This document shows, piece by piece, positions 1 through 9,618 of a stretch of 56,324 nucleotides of DNA. The stretch comes from Thiobacillus sp. 65-1402 (GTDB lineage Bacteria > Pseudomonadota > Gammaproteobacteria > Burkholderiales > Thiobacillaceae): contig NZ_MKUG01000171.1 in the NCBI RefSeq assembly GCF_001897685.1, forward strand, positions 1-56,324, written 5' to 3'. The notes under the pieces were generated by a model. It was not told the DNA's origin, searched no databases, and worked only from the letters and a program-made list of their open reading frames with translations. A program made the translations under genes and the position numbers. Positions within the stretch are counted from its first letter, which is position 1. Each line of letters begins with the position of its first letter.

Positions 1-714
1 TCCCGTGGCCACGCCGACGAACACGAACACGGCAATGAACAGCAGCACCGGGGTCAGGCCCAGCAGCAGCACCCCCACCACTCCGCTGCCGAGCGCGGCG
101 ATGCCGCCCGCAGCCGGACGGCTCATCAGCATGGAAAGCAGCCAGCCGGTGACGATACCGCCGACAATGAGGATGACGAAGAGGCCATCGCCCCCGCCGC
201 CGGCTGATGCGCTGGGCGCCGGCAACGGCTCGCCCTCGATCAGCCGCATCAGCTGCTGCACACCCGCGTCGATTCCGCCGTAATAGTCGTCCACCTTGAA
301 ATATGGCGTGATGGTTTCGGCAATCACCCGCTTGGCGATGGCGTCAGGAATCGCGCCCTCCAGCCCGTAACCGACTTCAAGCCGCAGCTTGCGGTCGTCC
401 TTGGCGACGATCAGGATCACCCCGTCGTCGATTTTCTTGCGCCCGATTTTCCATTGCTCGGCCACGCGGATGCCGAACTGTGCAATGTCTTCGGGCTGGG
501 TGGTGGGGACGATGAGAACGGCAATTTGGCTGCCCTTTTGCGCTTCGAACGCAGCCAGCTTGCCTTCAAGCGCGGCCACCTGCCCGGCGTCGAGGGTGCC
601 GGTCAGGTCGGTGACGCGGCGCGACAGCTCGGGCACCGCCACCTGGGCCCAGGCCGACAGCGCACACAGCAGCAGAAAGAAGCCGGACGCGAACGTCCGG
701 GCCAACCGGCTCAT
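1..714 (-). CDS. TPM domain (YgcG-like) membrane/secreted protein, partial at window edge
   Basis: Reverse-strand reading gives MSRLARTFASGFFLLLCALSAWAQVAVPELSRRVTDLTGTL...IGRKKIDDGVILIVAKDDRKLRLEVGYGLEG, typical TPM domain; adjacent to LemA. Confidence 0.8.
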   Translation of the reverse strand, partial: MSRLARTFASGFFLLLCALSAWAQVAVPELSRRVTDLTGTLDAGQVAALEGKLAAFEAQKGSQIAVLIVPTTQPEDIAQFGIRVAEQWKIGRKKIDDGVILIVAKDDRKLRLEVGYGLEGAIPDAIAKRVIAETITPYFKVDDYYGGIDAGVQQLMRLIEGEPLPAPSASAGGGGDGLFVILIVGGIVTGWLLSMLMSRPAAGGIAALGSGVVGVLLLGLTPVLLFIAVFVFVGVATG

Positions 715-721
715 CCGGGGA

Positions 722-1360
722 TCAAGAGCCGCCTGCAGGCGCGGCCGGTGCCGGGGCGGGCGCACCGAAATCGACCTTGGGCGGCACGGCGATGGCCTTT
801 TCGTTTTCCACCGTGAAAGTCGGCTTGGTTTTGTAGCCGAACAGCATCGCGGTGAGATTGGACGGGAAGGAGCGCACCGTGACGTTGTAGAGTTTCACCG
901 CGGCGATGTAGCGGTTGCGCGCGACGGTGATGCGGTTCTCGGTGCCTTCGAGTTGCGCCTGCAAATCGCGGAACAAGCCATCGGCCTTGAGTTGCGGATA
1001 GTTTTCCGCGACCAGCAGCAAGCGCGAAATCGCGCCAGTGAGTTCGCCCTGCGCCGCGATGAATTTCTGGAATGCCGCTTCGTCGTTGATCAGTTCCGGC
1101 GTCGCCTGAATCGCGCCGACGCGGGCGCGCGCTTGCGTGACGCTGATGAACACGTCCTTCTCGTGCGCTGCATATCCCTTCACCACGTTGACCAGGTTCG
1201 GCACCAGGTCGGCGCGGCGCTGGTACTGGTTCAGCACCTCGGCCCAGGTCGCCTTGATGTCCTCGTCCGTCGTCTGCAAGGTGTTGTAGCCGCAGCCGGA
1301 AAGTGCCAACGCGATGAAAGTCACGCTTAGCCATTGGAATATGTTGCGCCATTTGAACAT
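722..1360 (-). CDS. lemA: LemA family lipoprotein
   Basis: ORF 212 aa: LSGCGYNTLQTTDEDIKATWAEVLNQYQRRADLVPNLVNVVKGYA. Confidence 0.9.
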   Translation of the reverse strand: MFKWRNIFQWLSVTFIALALSGCGYNTLQTTDEDIKATWAEVLNQYQRRADLVPNLVNVVKGYAAHEKDVFISVTQARARVGAIQATPELINDEAAFQKFIAAQGELTGAISRLLLVAENYPQLKADGLFRDLQAQLEGTENRITVARNRYIAAVKLYNVTVRSFPSNLTAMLFGYKTKPTFTVENEKAIAVPPKVDFGAPAPAPAAPAGGS

Positions 1361-1393
1361 GTCGGTCTCCCGGGATGGTTGAGTGATGTAAGT

Positions 1394-2446
1394 CTAGGCC
1401 ACGCCCCAGGTGGCGAACAGCGGGTCGGATTCGGCGAGCGCGTCGGCATAGCGGTCGTCCTTCGGCCGCTTGAGGCCGCGCTCGACGTAGGTCTCCACCT
1501 TCTTGAAGCCGGCCCGCTTGATCAGCATGCCGACCCAGGCCATGCGCTCCATCGGGTGCAGCTGGGTCCACAGCTTGATCGCCTTGGGCGGGAAATAGCG
1601 GTGCGACAGCGTCACCGCGAACATGCCGCCCGGCTTCAGCACCCGCTTGACTTCTGCCACGATCCGGTGCGGCTGCGTCAGGTATTCGAACGACACCGTG
1701 CACACCACCGCGTCGAAGCTGGCGTCGGCAAACGGCAGCGTGGGGTCGGCGTTGATGTCCTTCACGATGCGCTCGGCGAGCTGCGGGTTGTCGGCGAGCT
1801 CCTCGGCGTTCAGACCCAGCCCCACCGCCGACTGCACGGTGTCCGGCAGGTGCGAGCGCCAGCCCGCCATCAGGTCGAGCACCCGCGCGTTCTCCGGCAG
1901 CACGGTGCGGTACAGCGCCTGGATGCGGCGCGCGCACACCGCATCGACGTGGGCGACCTTGCGGGCGAGCGCGTAGAACTCGGGGTCGGGGGATTCGTCT
2001 TCGCGGCTGAACGCATCCGCCCCCTCGAAGTCGGTCGGCGTCGGCATCTGCGTTTCCATCCCGCTCCATTCGAGCAGTTGCGTGACCTGGCCGACCGGCT
2101 CGGTCGAGACATCGCTCTTGCCGCTGTCGATGCTGAAAATACGGCCCTGCAGCGGATGGCTGAAATTGGCGACGAAGCTGGTTTCGTTCAGCTTCGTCAC
2201 GCGGAACATCGGCGCCGGGGCGTCGTCGGCGTGCAAGAGCTGCGACGGGTAGAAGCGCCCCGTCTTGAGCGGCGCGATGTCGCTGCGGAACACCTCGTTG
2301 GGCACCTCGTGTTCGATCTTCGGCCCGACATCGACCTGCGCGTCGACCGGCGGCGTGTCGCCCGGCATCCACACCACCACCTGGTGGCGGCCTAGATCGG
2401 AAAAATAATTGACGCGAAAGCGCAGCGCGGAATGCAGGAGTTTCAT
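1394..2446 (-). CDS. class I SAM-dependent methyltransferase with N-terminal FKBP-like segment
   Basis: ORF 350 aa; VLDLMAGWRSHLP and FDAVVCTVSFEYLTQP (Methyltransf_11-like); N-terminal FVANFSHPLQGR resembles FKBP/SlyD NHPLAG motif. Confidence 0.75.
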   Translation of the reverse strand: MKLLHSALRFRVNYFSDLGRHQVVVWMPGDTPPVDAQVDVGPKIEHEVPNEVFRSDIAPLKTGRFYPSQLLHADDAPAPMFRVTKLNETSFVANFSHPLQGRIFSIDSGKSDVSTEPVGQVTQLLEWSGMETQMPTPTDFEGADAFSREDESPDPEFYALARKVAHVDAVCARRIQALYRTVLPENARVLDLMAGWRSHLPDTVQSAVGLGLNAEELADNPQLAERIVKDINADPTLPFADASFDAVVCTVSFEYLTQPHRIVAEVKRVLKPGGMFAVTLSHRYFPPKAIKLWTQLHPMERMAWVGMLIKRAGFKKVETYVERGLKRPKDDRYADALAESDPLFATWGVA

Positions 2447-2457
2447 GGGTACAGGGG

Positions 2458-3126
2458 TCAGGAGTCAGGGGTCAGGGTGGCATAAGTCCGCCGCGCCAGG
2501 CACAGGTCTTCCCACGCGCGCGCCTTGTCGGCCAGGTTGCGCAGCAGGTAGGCCGGGTGGTAGGTCACCACCAGCGGCACGCCCTGGAACCGGTGCACGC
2601 GGCCGCGCAGGCGGCCGATCGCCTCGTCGGTATCGAGCAGATTTTGCGCGGCAAAGCGTCCCAGGGCGAGGATGAGTTTCGGCTGGATGAGTTCGATTTG
2701 CGCCAGCAGATAGGGCCGGCACGCCGCCACCTCGTCCGGCTCCGGATTGCGGTTGCCGGGCGGGCGCGATTTCAGCAGGTTGGCGATGTAGACATTGTCG
2801 CCGCGTTGCAGGGAGATGGCTGCCAGCATGGCGTCGAGCAGCTTGCCCGCCTGGCCGACGAACGGCTCGCCCAGCCGATCTTCGTCCGCCCCCGGCGCTT
2901 CGCCGATGATCAGCCAGTCGGCGTTGCGGTCGCCCACGCCGAGCACGCCCTGGGTGCGGGTGAGGTGCAGCTTGCAGGCGGTGCAGTGGGCGACGGCATC
3001 GGCAAGCTCCTCCCAGTTCAGGCGCGGCCGAACCGGCGCGGCAGCCGCTTGTGCGACAGGGGCTTCGCGCAGACGCCACACCGGGCCGATGCCCAGTTCG
3101 TCGAACACGTCGGCCCGGCTCAGCAC
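2458..3126 (-). CDS. uracil-DNA glycosylase, family 4/5 type
   Basis: [57 protein letters not shown]; start estimated (GTG at 3126). Confidence 0.9.
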   Translation of the reverse strand: MLSRADVFDELGIGPVWRLREAPVAQAAAAPVRPRLNWEELADAVAHCTACKLHLTRTQGVLGVGDRNADWLIIGEAPGADEDRLGEPFVGQAGKLLDAMLAAISLQRGDNVYIANLLKSRPPGNRNPEPDEVAACRPYLLAQIELIQPKLILALGRFAAQNLLDTDEAIGRLRGRVHRFQGVPLVVTYHPAYLLRNLADKARAWEDLCLARRTYATLTPDS

Positions 3127-3588
3127 GACAAGTCCTTTTTCATGATAAGCGCATCCTCGCGGCCGTCGCGCGCCGGGTAGTAGCCGCGCCGCACCGCCAG
3201 ATCGACGAAGCCGCTGCCGCGATACAGCCCGATCGCGGCGCTGTTGGAAGTGCGCACCTCCAGGAAGACGCTGTCGGCATGATGATCGCAGGCACGCGCC
3301 AGACAGTGGTCGAGCAGGTCGCGCCCGAGGCCGTGCCGCCGCCACATCGGCGCGATGGTGAGGTTGAGCAGATGCGCCTCGCCGGCTGCCGCCAGCATCG
3401 CGTAGTACCCGATCACCTCGCCCTCGGCTTCGCGCACCCACATGCTGTAGCCGGCATGAAGCGAGTCGGCAAAGTTGCCCGGACTCCACGGGTATTCGTA
3501 GCTCGCCAGCTCGATCCGGTGAATGCGCGGCAGGTCGGCCTCGGTCATCGGCCGCAAGCGATGCGCGATTTCGAATACGGCGCTCATG
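3120..3588 (-). CDS. rimI: ribosomal protein S18-alanine N-acetyltransferase
   Basis: GNAT motifs [46 protein letters not shown]; adjacent to tsaB. Confidence 0.9.
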
Positions 3589-4270
3589 CGGTTTTTTTCC
3601 GGCGGCGCTCGTCCACCGTCAGCGCCACCTTGTCGCGCAGGTAAATCGGGGCGGCCAGCGCTGCGTCCATGCCTTCGCCGCGCCCGAATGCCCGGGCAGC
3701 AAGCGGCGCCATCGCCGCGGCATCGGGCATCAGGGTGCCGTCGATGCGCGCCAGCGCCGCCAGGCGCGGGCGCAACGCCTCGCCCAGCGCGACGAAACCG
3801 TTGCCGGCGCCGACCCAGCCGCCGCCCGCCGGCACGCTCACCGATTCGGGTAGCGCCAGGGCGGGTTCGCTGACGGCACGCCAGCCTGCACCATCGCGCT
3901 GATACGCCGCCCAGTAGACCTCGGCCATGCGCGCGTCGAGCACGGTCAGCACCCGCTCCGCGCCAGCCTGTTCGGCGATCGATTGCAGCGTCGAGACGCC
4001 GGCCACCGGCAGGCCGGCGCCCAACGCCAGGCCTTGCGTCACGGCGCAGGCAATGCGCAGGCCGGTAAACGAACCGGGGCCTGCGCCGTAGCCGATGCCG
4101 TCGAGCTGGCGCAAGCTCATGGCCGATTCGCGCAGCAGCTCGTCCACCATCGGCAGCAACAGGCTGCTGTGCCGCTGTTCGGCCAGCACCCGGCGCGCCT
4201 GGACGCGGCCATCCAGCCACAGCGCAGCCGAGCACCATTCGGTCGAGGTATCGAGAACGAGCAGTTTCAT
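3584..4270 (-). CDS. tsaB: tRNA threonylcarbamoyladenosine biosynthesis protein TsaB
   Basis: MKLLVLDTSTEWCSAALW...GPGSFTGLRIACAVTQGLAL. Confidence 0.93.
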   Translation of the reverse strand: MKLLVLDTSTEWCSAALWLDGRVQARRVLAEQRHSSLLLPMVDELLRESAMSLRQLDGIGYGAGPGSFTGLRIACAVTQGLALGAGLPVAGVSTLQSIAEQAGAERVLTVLDARMAEVYWAAYQRDGAGWRAVSEPALALPESVSVPAGGGWVGAGNGFVALGEALRPRLAALARIDGTLMPDAAAMAPLAARAFGRGEGMDAALAAPIYLRDKVALTVDERRRKKTA

Positions 4271-4271
4271 G

Positions 4272-4457
4272 AGTGCTCCGAACTGGACATTCGCGACTGG
4301 AACTTTGCCCCAAAAAGACCTTCGCAGAATAAAAATGCCGAAACCGTTTCCAGCCGCGACGGCACGCGCAGCCGGGTCGGATACCCGACGAGCGCGGCAA
4401 CAAAGGATGGGGACGGTTTCGGCATTTTTATGTCGCTAATTTCCAATTCGGAGCACT
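4272..4457. repeat. MITE-like nested inverted-repeat element
   Basis: Terminal inverted repeat agtgctccgaa (4272-4282)/ttcggagcact (4447-4457), inner perfect 17-bp inverted repeat aaaaatgccgaaaccgt (4331-4347)/acggtttcggcattttt (4413-4429). Confidence 0.6.
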
Positions 4458-4463
4458 GATATT

Positions 4464-5567
4464 TTACCGGTTGCCGCGATAGCTGACCCGGTAAATCGCT
4501 CCAGCCTGGTCGTCCGACACCAGCAGGCTGCCGTCGGGCATCACCAGCACGTCGGCGGGACGCCCCCAGGCCGACTCGCCTTGCTGCCAGCCGCTGACGA
4601 AGGGCTCGTAGCTCACCGCGCGGCTGCCCTGCAAGCGCACCACGCTGACGCGATAGCCGTTTTTGCGGCTGCGGTTCCACGAGCCGTGCTCGGCGATGAA
4701 GACGGCGTCCCGGTACCGTTCGGGGAACTGCTTGCCACGGTAAAAGCGCATTCCCAGGCCCGCCACGTGCGCGCCCAGATTCTGCACCGGCGGCTCGAAT
4801 TCGTCGCAGCGGCGGGACTGGCCGAATTCGGGATCGGCGAAGCTCCCGCCGTGGCAATACGGGTAGCCGAAATGCTGGCCCGGCCGGCTCAGGCGATTGA
4901 GCTCGTCGGGCGGCGCGTCGTCGCCCAGCCAGTCGCGGCCGTTGTCGGTGAACCACAGCTCGCCGCTTTGCGGCTGCCAGTCGAAGCCCACGCTGTTGCG
5001 CACGCCGCGCGCGACCACCTCGACCGTGCCGCTGGCCACATCGAGCCGGGTAATGATGGCGTACTTGTCCGGATCGGGCGCGCAAATATTGCATGGCGCG
5101 CCGACCGGCACATAGAGCTTGCCGTCCGGTCCGAAGGCGATGAATTTCCAGCCGTGGTGGGTGTCGGCCGGATAGGCGCTGCTGACGATTTCCGGGCGCG
5201 GCGGGTTTTTCAGGCGCGCTTCGATATTGCGCAGCCGCAGGATGCGGTTGACCGCCGACACGTACAGATCGCCATCGCGGAATGCCACCCCCACCGGCAT
5301 CTCGAGACCGGCGGCAATCACCACCGGCGTGTGCGGCGCCTGCAATGGAATTGCGTAGACCTTGCCCGCGCGCATGCTGCCGGCAAACAGCGTATTTTTT
5401 CCGAGCGCCATCTGCCGCGCGTTGGGTACGCTGGCAAACAATTCGATCTGGAATCCCGGCGGCAGCCTGAGGCTGGACAGCGGCAAAGCCGGCACCGACA
5501 ACGCAGCCGCCGAGGCTTGCGCCAGCCAGGCCAGCGCCATGGCTATGAAGACGATCAGTTGCTTCAT
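4464..5567 (-). CDS. PQQ-dependent sugar (glucose/sorbosone) dehydrogenase family protein
   Basis: LRLPPGFQIELFASVPNARQMALGKN...VPVGAPCNIC...GVRNSVGFDWQP...ELWFTDNGRDWLGDDAPPDELN. Confidence 0.88.
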   Translation of the reverse strand: MKQLIVFIAMALAWLAQASAAALSVPALPLSSLRLPPGFQIELFASVPNARQMALGKNTLFAGSMRAGKVYAIPLQAPHTPVVIAAGLEMPVGVAFRDGDLYVSAVNRILRLRNIEARLKNPPRPEIVSSAYPADTHHGWKFIAFGPDGKLYVPVGAPCNICAPDPDKYAIITRLDVASGTVEVVARGVRNSVGFDWQPQSGELWFTDNGRDWLGDDAPPDELNRLSRPGQHFGYPYCHGGSFADPEFGQSRRCDEFEPPVQNLGAHVAGLGMRFYRGKQFPERYRDAVFIAEHGSWNRSRKNGYRVSVVRLQGSRAVSYEPFVSGWQQGESAWGRPADVLVMPDGSLLVSDDQAGAIYRVSYRGNR

Positions 5568-5986
5568 GGTGTTCGGTCCGCCTGCAGCGGAATCAGGATT
5601 TCGAAGCGCACCCGCGACCATGGATCGCGCACCTCGGCCAGCCGCACGATGCGTGCGCTCAAGGTCTGCCCCCGATCGAGCAGGCGCGCCACGTCGGCAT
5701 TCTCGCGGCGCGGCACGTAGCCGATCTTGTGGCCCCGCCATTCCACCCGCACCGCCCGGGCATCGTGCGGATTGTCCGGCTCGCGAACCAGGGCAAGCGC
5801 ATCGCCGGCCCGCATCTGCGGCCACAGCGCCTTGCCCGCGTGGTACTGAAACCCCGCCAGCGGCGAATCCTGCAGCAGGATGTGCGCGGCAACTTGTGCG
5901 TGGAGCGGTTGCATCCACAGCCCGATCAGACACAGCAACGCCAGCCGACGACGCATGGGGAATCCGAATCTCTGGTTCCAAACCAA
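5564..5986 (-). CDS. HIRAN domain-containing exported protein (start may be 5956)
   Basis: SPLAGFQYHAGKALWPQMRAGDALALVREPDNPHDARAVRVEWRGHKIGYVPRREN. Confidence 0.8.
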   Translation of the reverse strand: MVWNQRFGFPMRRRLALLCLIGLWMQPLHAQVAAHILLQDSPLAGFQYHAGKALWPQMRAGDALALVREPDNPHDARAVRVEWRGHKIGYVPRRENADVARLLDRGQTLSARIVRLAEVRDPWSRVRFEILIPLQADRTP

Positions 5987-6123
5987 GCATTTTAGTGGGA
6001 AATCCGTCTCCCGATTCGCACCGGCCCGAAGCTTTCGGCTTTACTTTTTTCACTCGACAAGCGGCCAGCCGCTTGAGGTAGGATGAATGCATTCTCAACT
6101 TCCCCACGCCTGCCAAGCCCACC

Positions 6124-7521
6124 ATGCCGAGAAAAGCCGTCGCCAAAACCAAGCTGTTCGTGTTGGACACCAACGTGCTGATGCACGACCCAACCAGCCT
6201 GTTCCGCTTCGAAGAACACGATATCTATGTGCCGATCGCCACCCTGGAAGAACTCGATCAGCACAAAAAGGGCATGAACGAGGTTTCGCGCAACGCCCGC
6301 CAGGCCAGCCGCTTCCTCGACGAGATCGTCAGCAAGCTCGACAACATCGAGGAAGGCGTGCCGCTCGCGCCACACAGCCACAGCGCCGCCACCGGCCGCC
6401 TGTTCCTGCAGACCCAGGCGATCAGCGGCGACATTCCGCTGAGCCTGCCGACCAGCAAAGTCGACAACCAGATTCTCGGCGTGGTGCTGTTCCTGTCGCG
6501 CCACTATCCCAAGCGTCAGGTCATCCTGGTGTCGAAAGACATCAACATGCGCATCAAGGCCCGCGCGCTGGGGCTGCCCGCCGAGGACTACTTCAACGAC
6601 AAGGTGCTGGAAGACACCGATCTGCTGTACGCCGGGCTGCGCGAACTGCCGGCCGATTTCTGGGACAGCCACGGCAAGGGCATGGAGTCGTGGCAGGCCA
6701 ACGGCAACACCTATTACCGCATCAAGGGACCGCTGGTTGCGAGCTTGCTGCCCAACGAATTCGTCTTCCAGGAAGGCCCCAACCCGCTCTACGCGAAAGT
6801 GCTGAAGGTCGAGGGCAAGCAGGCGGAGATGGTCACGGTGCGCGATTTCAGCCACCACAAGAACAATGTGTGGGGCATCACCGCGCGCAACCGCGAACAG
6901 AATTTCGCGCTCAACGTGCTGATGGACCCCGAGATCGATTTCGTCACCCTGCTCGGCCAGGCCGGTACCGGCAAGACCCTGCTCACCCTGGCGGCGGGCC
7001 TGGCGCAAGTGCTGGATAAAAAGATCTACAGTGAAATCATCATGACCCGCGTAACCGTTCCGGTAGGCGAGGACATCGGCTTCCTGCCCGGAACCGAGGA
7101 GGAAAAAATGACGCCATGGATGGGCGCGCTGGAAGACAACCTCGAGGTGCTGAACAAGAGCGACGACGAGGCTGGCGACTGGGGACGCGCGGCGACGCAG
7201 GATCTGATCCGCTCCCGCATCAAGGTCAAATCGTTGAACTTCATGCGCGGGCGCACCTTCCTCAACAAATTCCTGATCATCGACGAGGCGCAGAACCTCA
7301 CGCCCAAGCAGATGAAGACGCTGATCACGCGCGCGGGGCCCGGCACCAAGGTGATCTGCCTGGGCAACATCGCGCAGATCGACACGCCCTATCTCACCGA
7401 AGGCAGTTCCGGCCTCACCTACGTGGTCGACCACTTCAAGGGCTGGCCGCACAACGGCCACGTCACGCTGCAGCGGGGCGAACGTTCGCGCTTGGCCGAC
7501 TATGCTGCAGAAGTGCTTTGA
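6124..7521 (+). CDS. PhoH family protein with N-terminal PIN domain
   Basis: KLFVLDTNVLMHDP (PIN), LLGQAGTGKTLLTLAAGLAQ and FLIIDEAQNLTPKQMKTLITRAGPGTK (PhoH). Confidence 0.93.
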   Translation: MPRKAVAKTKLFVLDTNVLMHDPTSLFRFEEHDIYVPIATLEELDQHKKGMNEVSRNARQASRFLDEIVSKLDNIEEGVPLAPHSHSAATGRLFLQTQAISGDIPLSLPTSKVDNQILGVVLFLSRHYPKRQVILVSKDINMRIKARALGLPAEDYFNDKVLEDTDLLYAGLRELPADFWDSHGKGMESWQANGNTYYRIKGPLVASLLPNEFVFQEGPNPLYAKVLKVEGKQAEMVTVRDFSHHKNNVWGITARNREQNFALNVLMDPEIDFVTLLGQAGTGKTLLTLAAGLAQVLDKKIYSEIIMTRVTVPVGEDIGFLPGTEEEKMTPWMGALEDNLEVLNKSDDEAGDWGRAATQDLIRSRIKVKSLNFMRGRTFLNKFLIIDEAQNLTPKQMKTLITRAGPGTKVICLGNIAQIDTPYLTEGSSGLTYVVDHFKGWPHNGHVTLQRGERSRLADYAAEVL

Positions 7522-7546
7522 CCCCAATCACGCAAGGAGACGCACC

Positions 7547-8299
7547 ATGCAGAAACACTGGATGATTCTGGCCGCCGGCCTCGCCCTGGCGCTGCCCGCT
7601 CACGCGATCGACTGGAAGGAGATGCTGAAGGGCGTGATCACCAAGCCGGCCGGCGAGACCGCCACGCGCAGCGGGGTCGACGCCCTGTCGACGACCGAGA
7701 TCAATGCCGGCCTGAAGGAGGCCCTGACCCGCGGCGCCGACGCCGCCGTCGCCCAGCTTGGGCAGAAGGACGGCTTCTTCGGCAACGCCGCGCTGAAAAT
7801 CCCGCTGCCGCCCAGCCTGCAAAAAGCCGAAAAAGCCATGCGCATGGTCGGCATGGGCAAGCAGGCCGACGAACTGGTGCTGTCGATGAACCGCGCCGCC
7901 GAGGCCGCCGTGCCCGAAGCCAAAATCCTGCTGGTGGACGCGGTGAAGGAAATGACGCTGGAAGATGCCCGCGGCATCCTGACCGGCGGCCAGACTTCGG
8001 CCACCGACTTCTTCCGCAGGAAAACCGAGGCCAGGCTGACCGAACGCTTCATGCCCACCGTCAAGGCGACCACCGACAAGGCCGGCCTCGCGCAGCAATA
8101 CAACCGCTATGCCGGCATGGCCGCGCAGTTCAACCTGGTCGACGAAAGCCAGGCCAACGTCGAGCAGTACGTCACCCAGCAATCGCTCGACCGCCTGTAT
8201 CGGCTCATCGGCGAAAAGGAGCAGGCCATTCGCGCCAACCCCTTGCAGGCCGGCAGCGACTTGCTGAAAAAGGTCTTCGGCGCGGTCAGCGGCAAGTGA
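7547..8299 (+). CDS. DUF4197 domain-containing protein
   Basis: Signal peptide; LKEALTRGADAAVAQLGQKDGFFGNAALKIPLPPSLQKAEKAMRMVGMGKQADELVLSMNRAAEAA. Confidence 0.88.
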   Translation: MQKHWMILAAGLALALPAHAIDWKEMLKGVITKPAGETATRSGVDALSTTEINAGLKEALTRGADAAVAQLGQKDGFFGNAALKIPLPPSLQKAEKAMRMVGMGKQADELVLSMNRAAEAAVPEAKILLVDAVKEMTLEDARGILTGGQTSATDFFRRKTEARLTERFMPTVKATTDKAGLAQQYNRYAGMAAQFNLVDESQANVEQYVTQQSLDRLYRLIGEKEQAIRANPLQAGSDLLKKVFGAVSGK

Positions 8300-8862
8300 T
8301 GCCCCGGGCAGAGCGGCACGGCCAGGCTACGTTATGCTGCGGCTGGCTGGCAGCCGCGATCGGGATCGCCATGAGCATGACAACGCTCGGCCTGCTTGCC
8401 GGGCTGCTGCTCGCCCTGCCCGCCCACGCGTGGGAAGTCGGCGAATTCAAAAACGGCATGAGCCGCGCCGAGGTCGAACAGGCGCTCAAAACCTGGAACT
8501 TCGACAAGACCCTGCCGGCCGGCAGCGACGGTCTGTTTGCCTACGATCTGCCCAGCAACCCCGCCGGCCGCCGTTTCCTGTTCACCTTCTGCAACGACAA
8601 GCTGGTGGCGTTCGATCAGGAAATCGAACCGGCCTTCCGCCATTTCGTCGTCATCGCCTCGAACTACGCCAACCTCTACGGCAACCCGCTCAAGGTCATT
8701 CCCTACACCAGCGTCATCGCCAGCGGCGAAAAAAGCCTGCTGGCGATGTTCTGGCGCAAGGGCGCCGACTACATTGGCCTGAAATACGCGCTGTACCCGA
8801 GCAGCGAGCAGCTGTCGATGACCTGGCAGATCAACAACAACTGCTGGCAGGCGCCGCGTTAG
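8296..8862 (+). CDS. conserved exported protein of unknown function
   Basis: 188-aa ORF with signal-like N-terminus, same strand as and overlapping upstream gene by 4 nt. Confidence 0.65.
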   Translation: MMPRAERHGQATLCCGWLAAAIGIAMSMTTLGLLAGLLLALPAHAWEVGEFKNGMSRAEVEQALKTWNFDKTLPAGSDGLFAYDLPSNPAGRRFLFTFCNDKLVAFDQEIEPAFRHFVVIASNYANLYGNPLKVIPYTSVIASGEKSLLAMFWRKGADYIGLKYALYPSSEQLSMTWQINNNCWQAPR

Positions 8863-8929
8863 CCCCACCCGCCACGGCGGCAGGCCGCGACACCGCCGTA
8901 AACATGCGTCCTGCTTCTCGGCGCGGCAT

Positions 8930-9517
8930 TCAGTCCGCAGGCTTGCGCATCCGTTGCGGCGCCGCATGCGCGCAGCGCCCCAAGGCAATGACCAGGGCGG
9001 GCGTTTCACCCGGCGGGACCCGCAAGGCAGCGGCCAGCGCCGCTGTGTCGAACCCGCCGATCGGACAGCTGCCGAGGCCCAGGTGCGAGGCCTGCAACAG
9101 CAGCTGTGCTGCGGCAAAGTTGCACTGGCCTTGCGCCCAGACCGCGATGGATTCCGCGCGATAGAAGGCACGGTAAGCCGCGTCGGTCGGCGCAATGTCC
9201 TGGCCGCGCGCCTCGGCCTCAAAACGTGCCCGCACGTAATCCGAATCCGGATCGAGCGCCGCCACCAGCGCCACGATCACGATGAATGCCGCAGCGCTGG
9301 CAGCAGCAGGCTGGTCGTAACAGGCTCGCGCAACGGCTGCCCGTCCCGCCCCGTCTTCCACCGTGATGAAACGCCATGGCTCCAGGCCAAAGGCCGACGG
9401 CGCCAGGCGGCCCGCCTCCCTCAGCACAGCCAGCTCGCCCGCAGCGACGGGCCGGCCCGCGACAAACCGGCGGCAAGCGTAGCGTCGTTGAATTGCTTCG
9501 AGCAGTATGGCGGACAT
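8930..9517 (-). CDS. nitroreductase family protein
   Basis: MSAILLEAIQRRYACRRFVAGRPVAAGELAVLREAGRLAPSAFGLEPWRFITVED. Confidence 0.88.
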   Translation of the reverse strand: MSAILLEAIQRRYACRRFVAGRPVAAGELAVLREAGRLAPSAFGLEPWRFITVEDGAGRAAVARACYDQPAAASAAAFIVIVALVAALDPDSDYVRARFEAEARGQDIAPTDAAYRAFYRAESIAVWAQGQCNFAAAQLLLQASHLGLGSCPIGGFDTAALAAALRVPPGETPALVIALGRCAHAAPQRMRKPAD

Positions 9518-9618
9518 CGGGGCGGCTCCTTGGATCGGCGGCACTTCAACCATAGCGCATCGCCGCTGACCGGGCAGGCGCTGCGGATTTTCAGCCCGAA
9601 CGCAGGGCGGGAATCCCC

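Noticed and set aside
5992-7527. 511-aa minus-strand ORF opposite phoH
   Set aside because: Shadow frame of PhoH coding sequence
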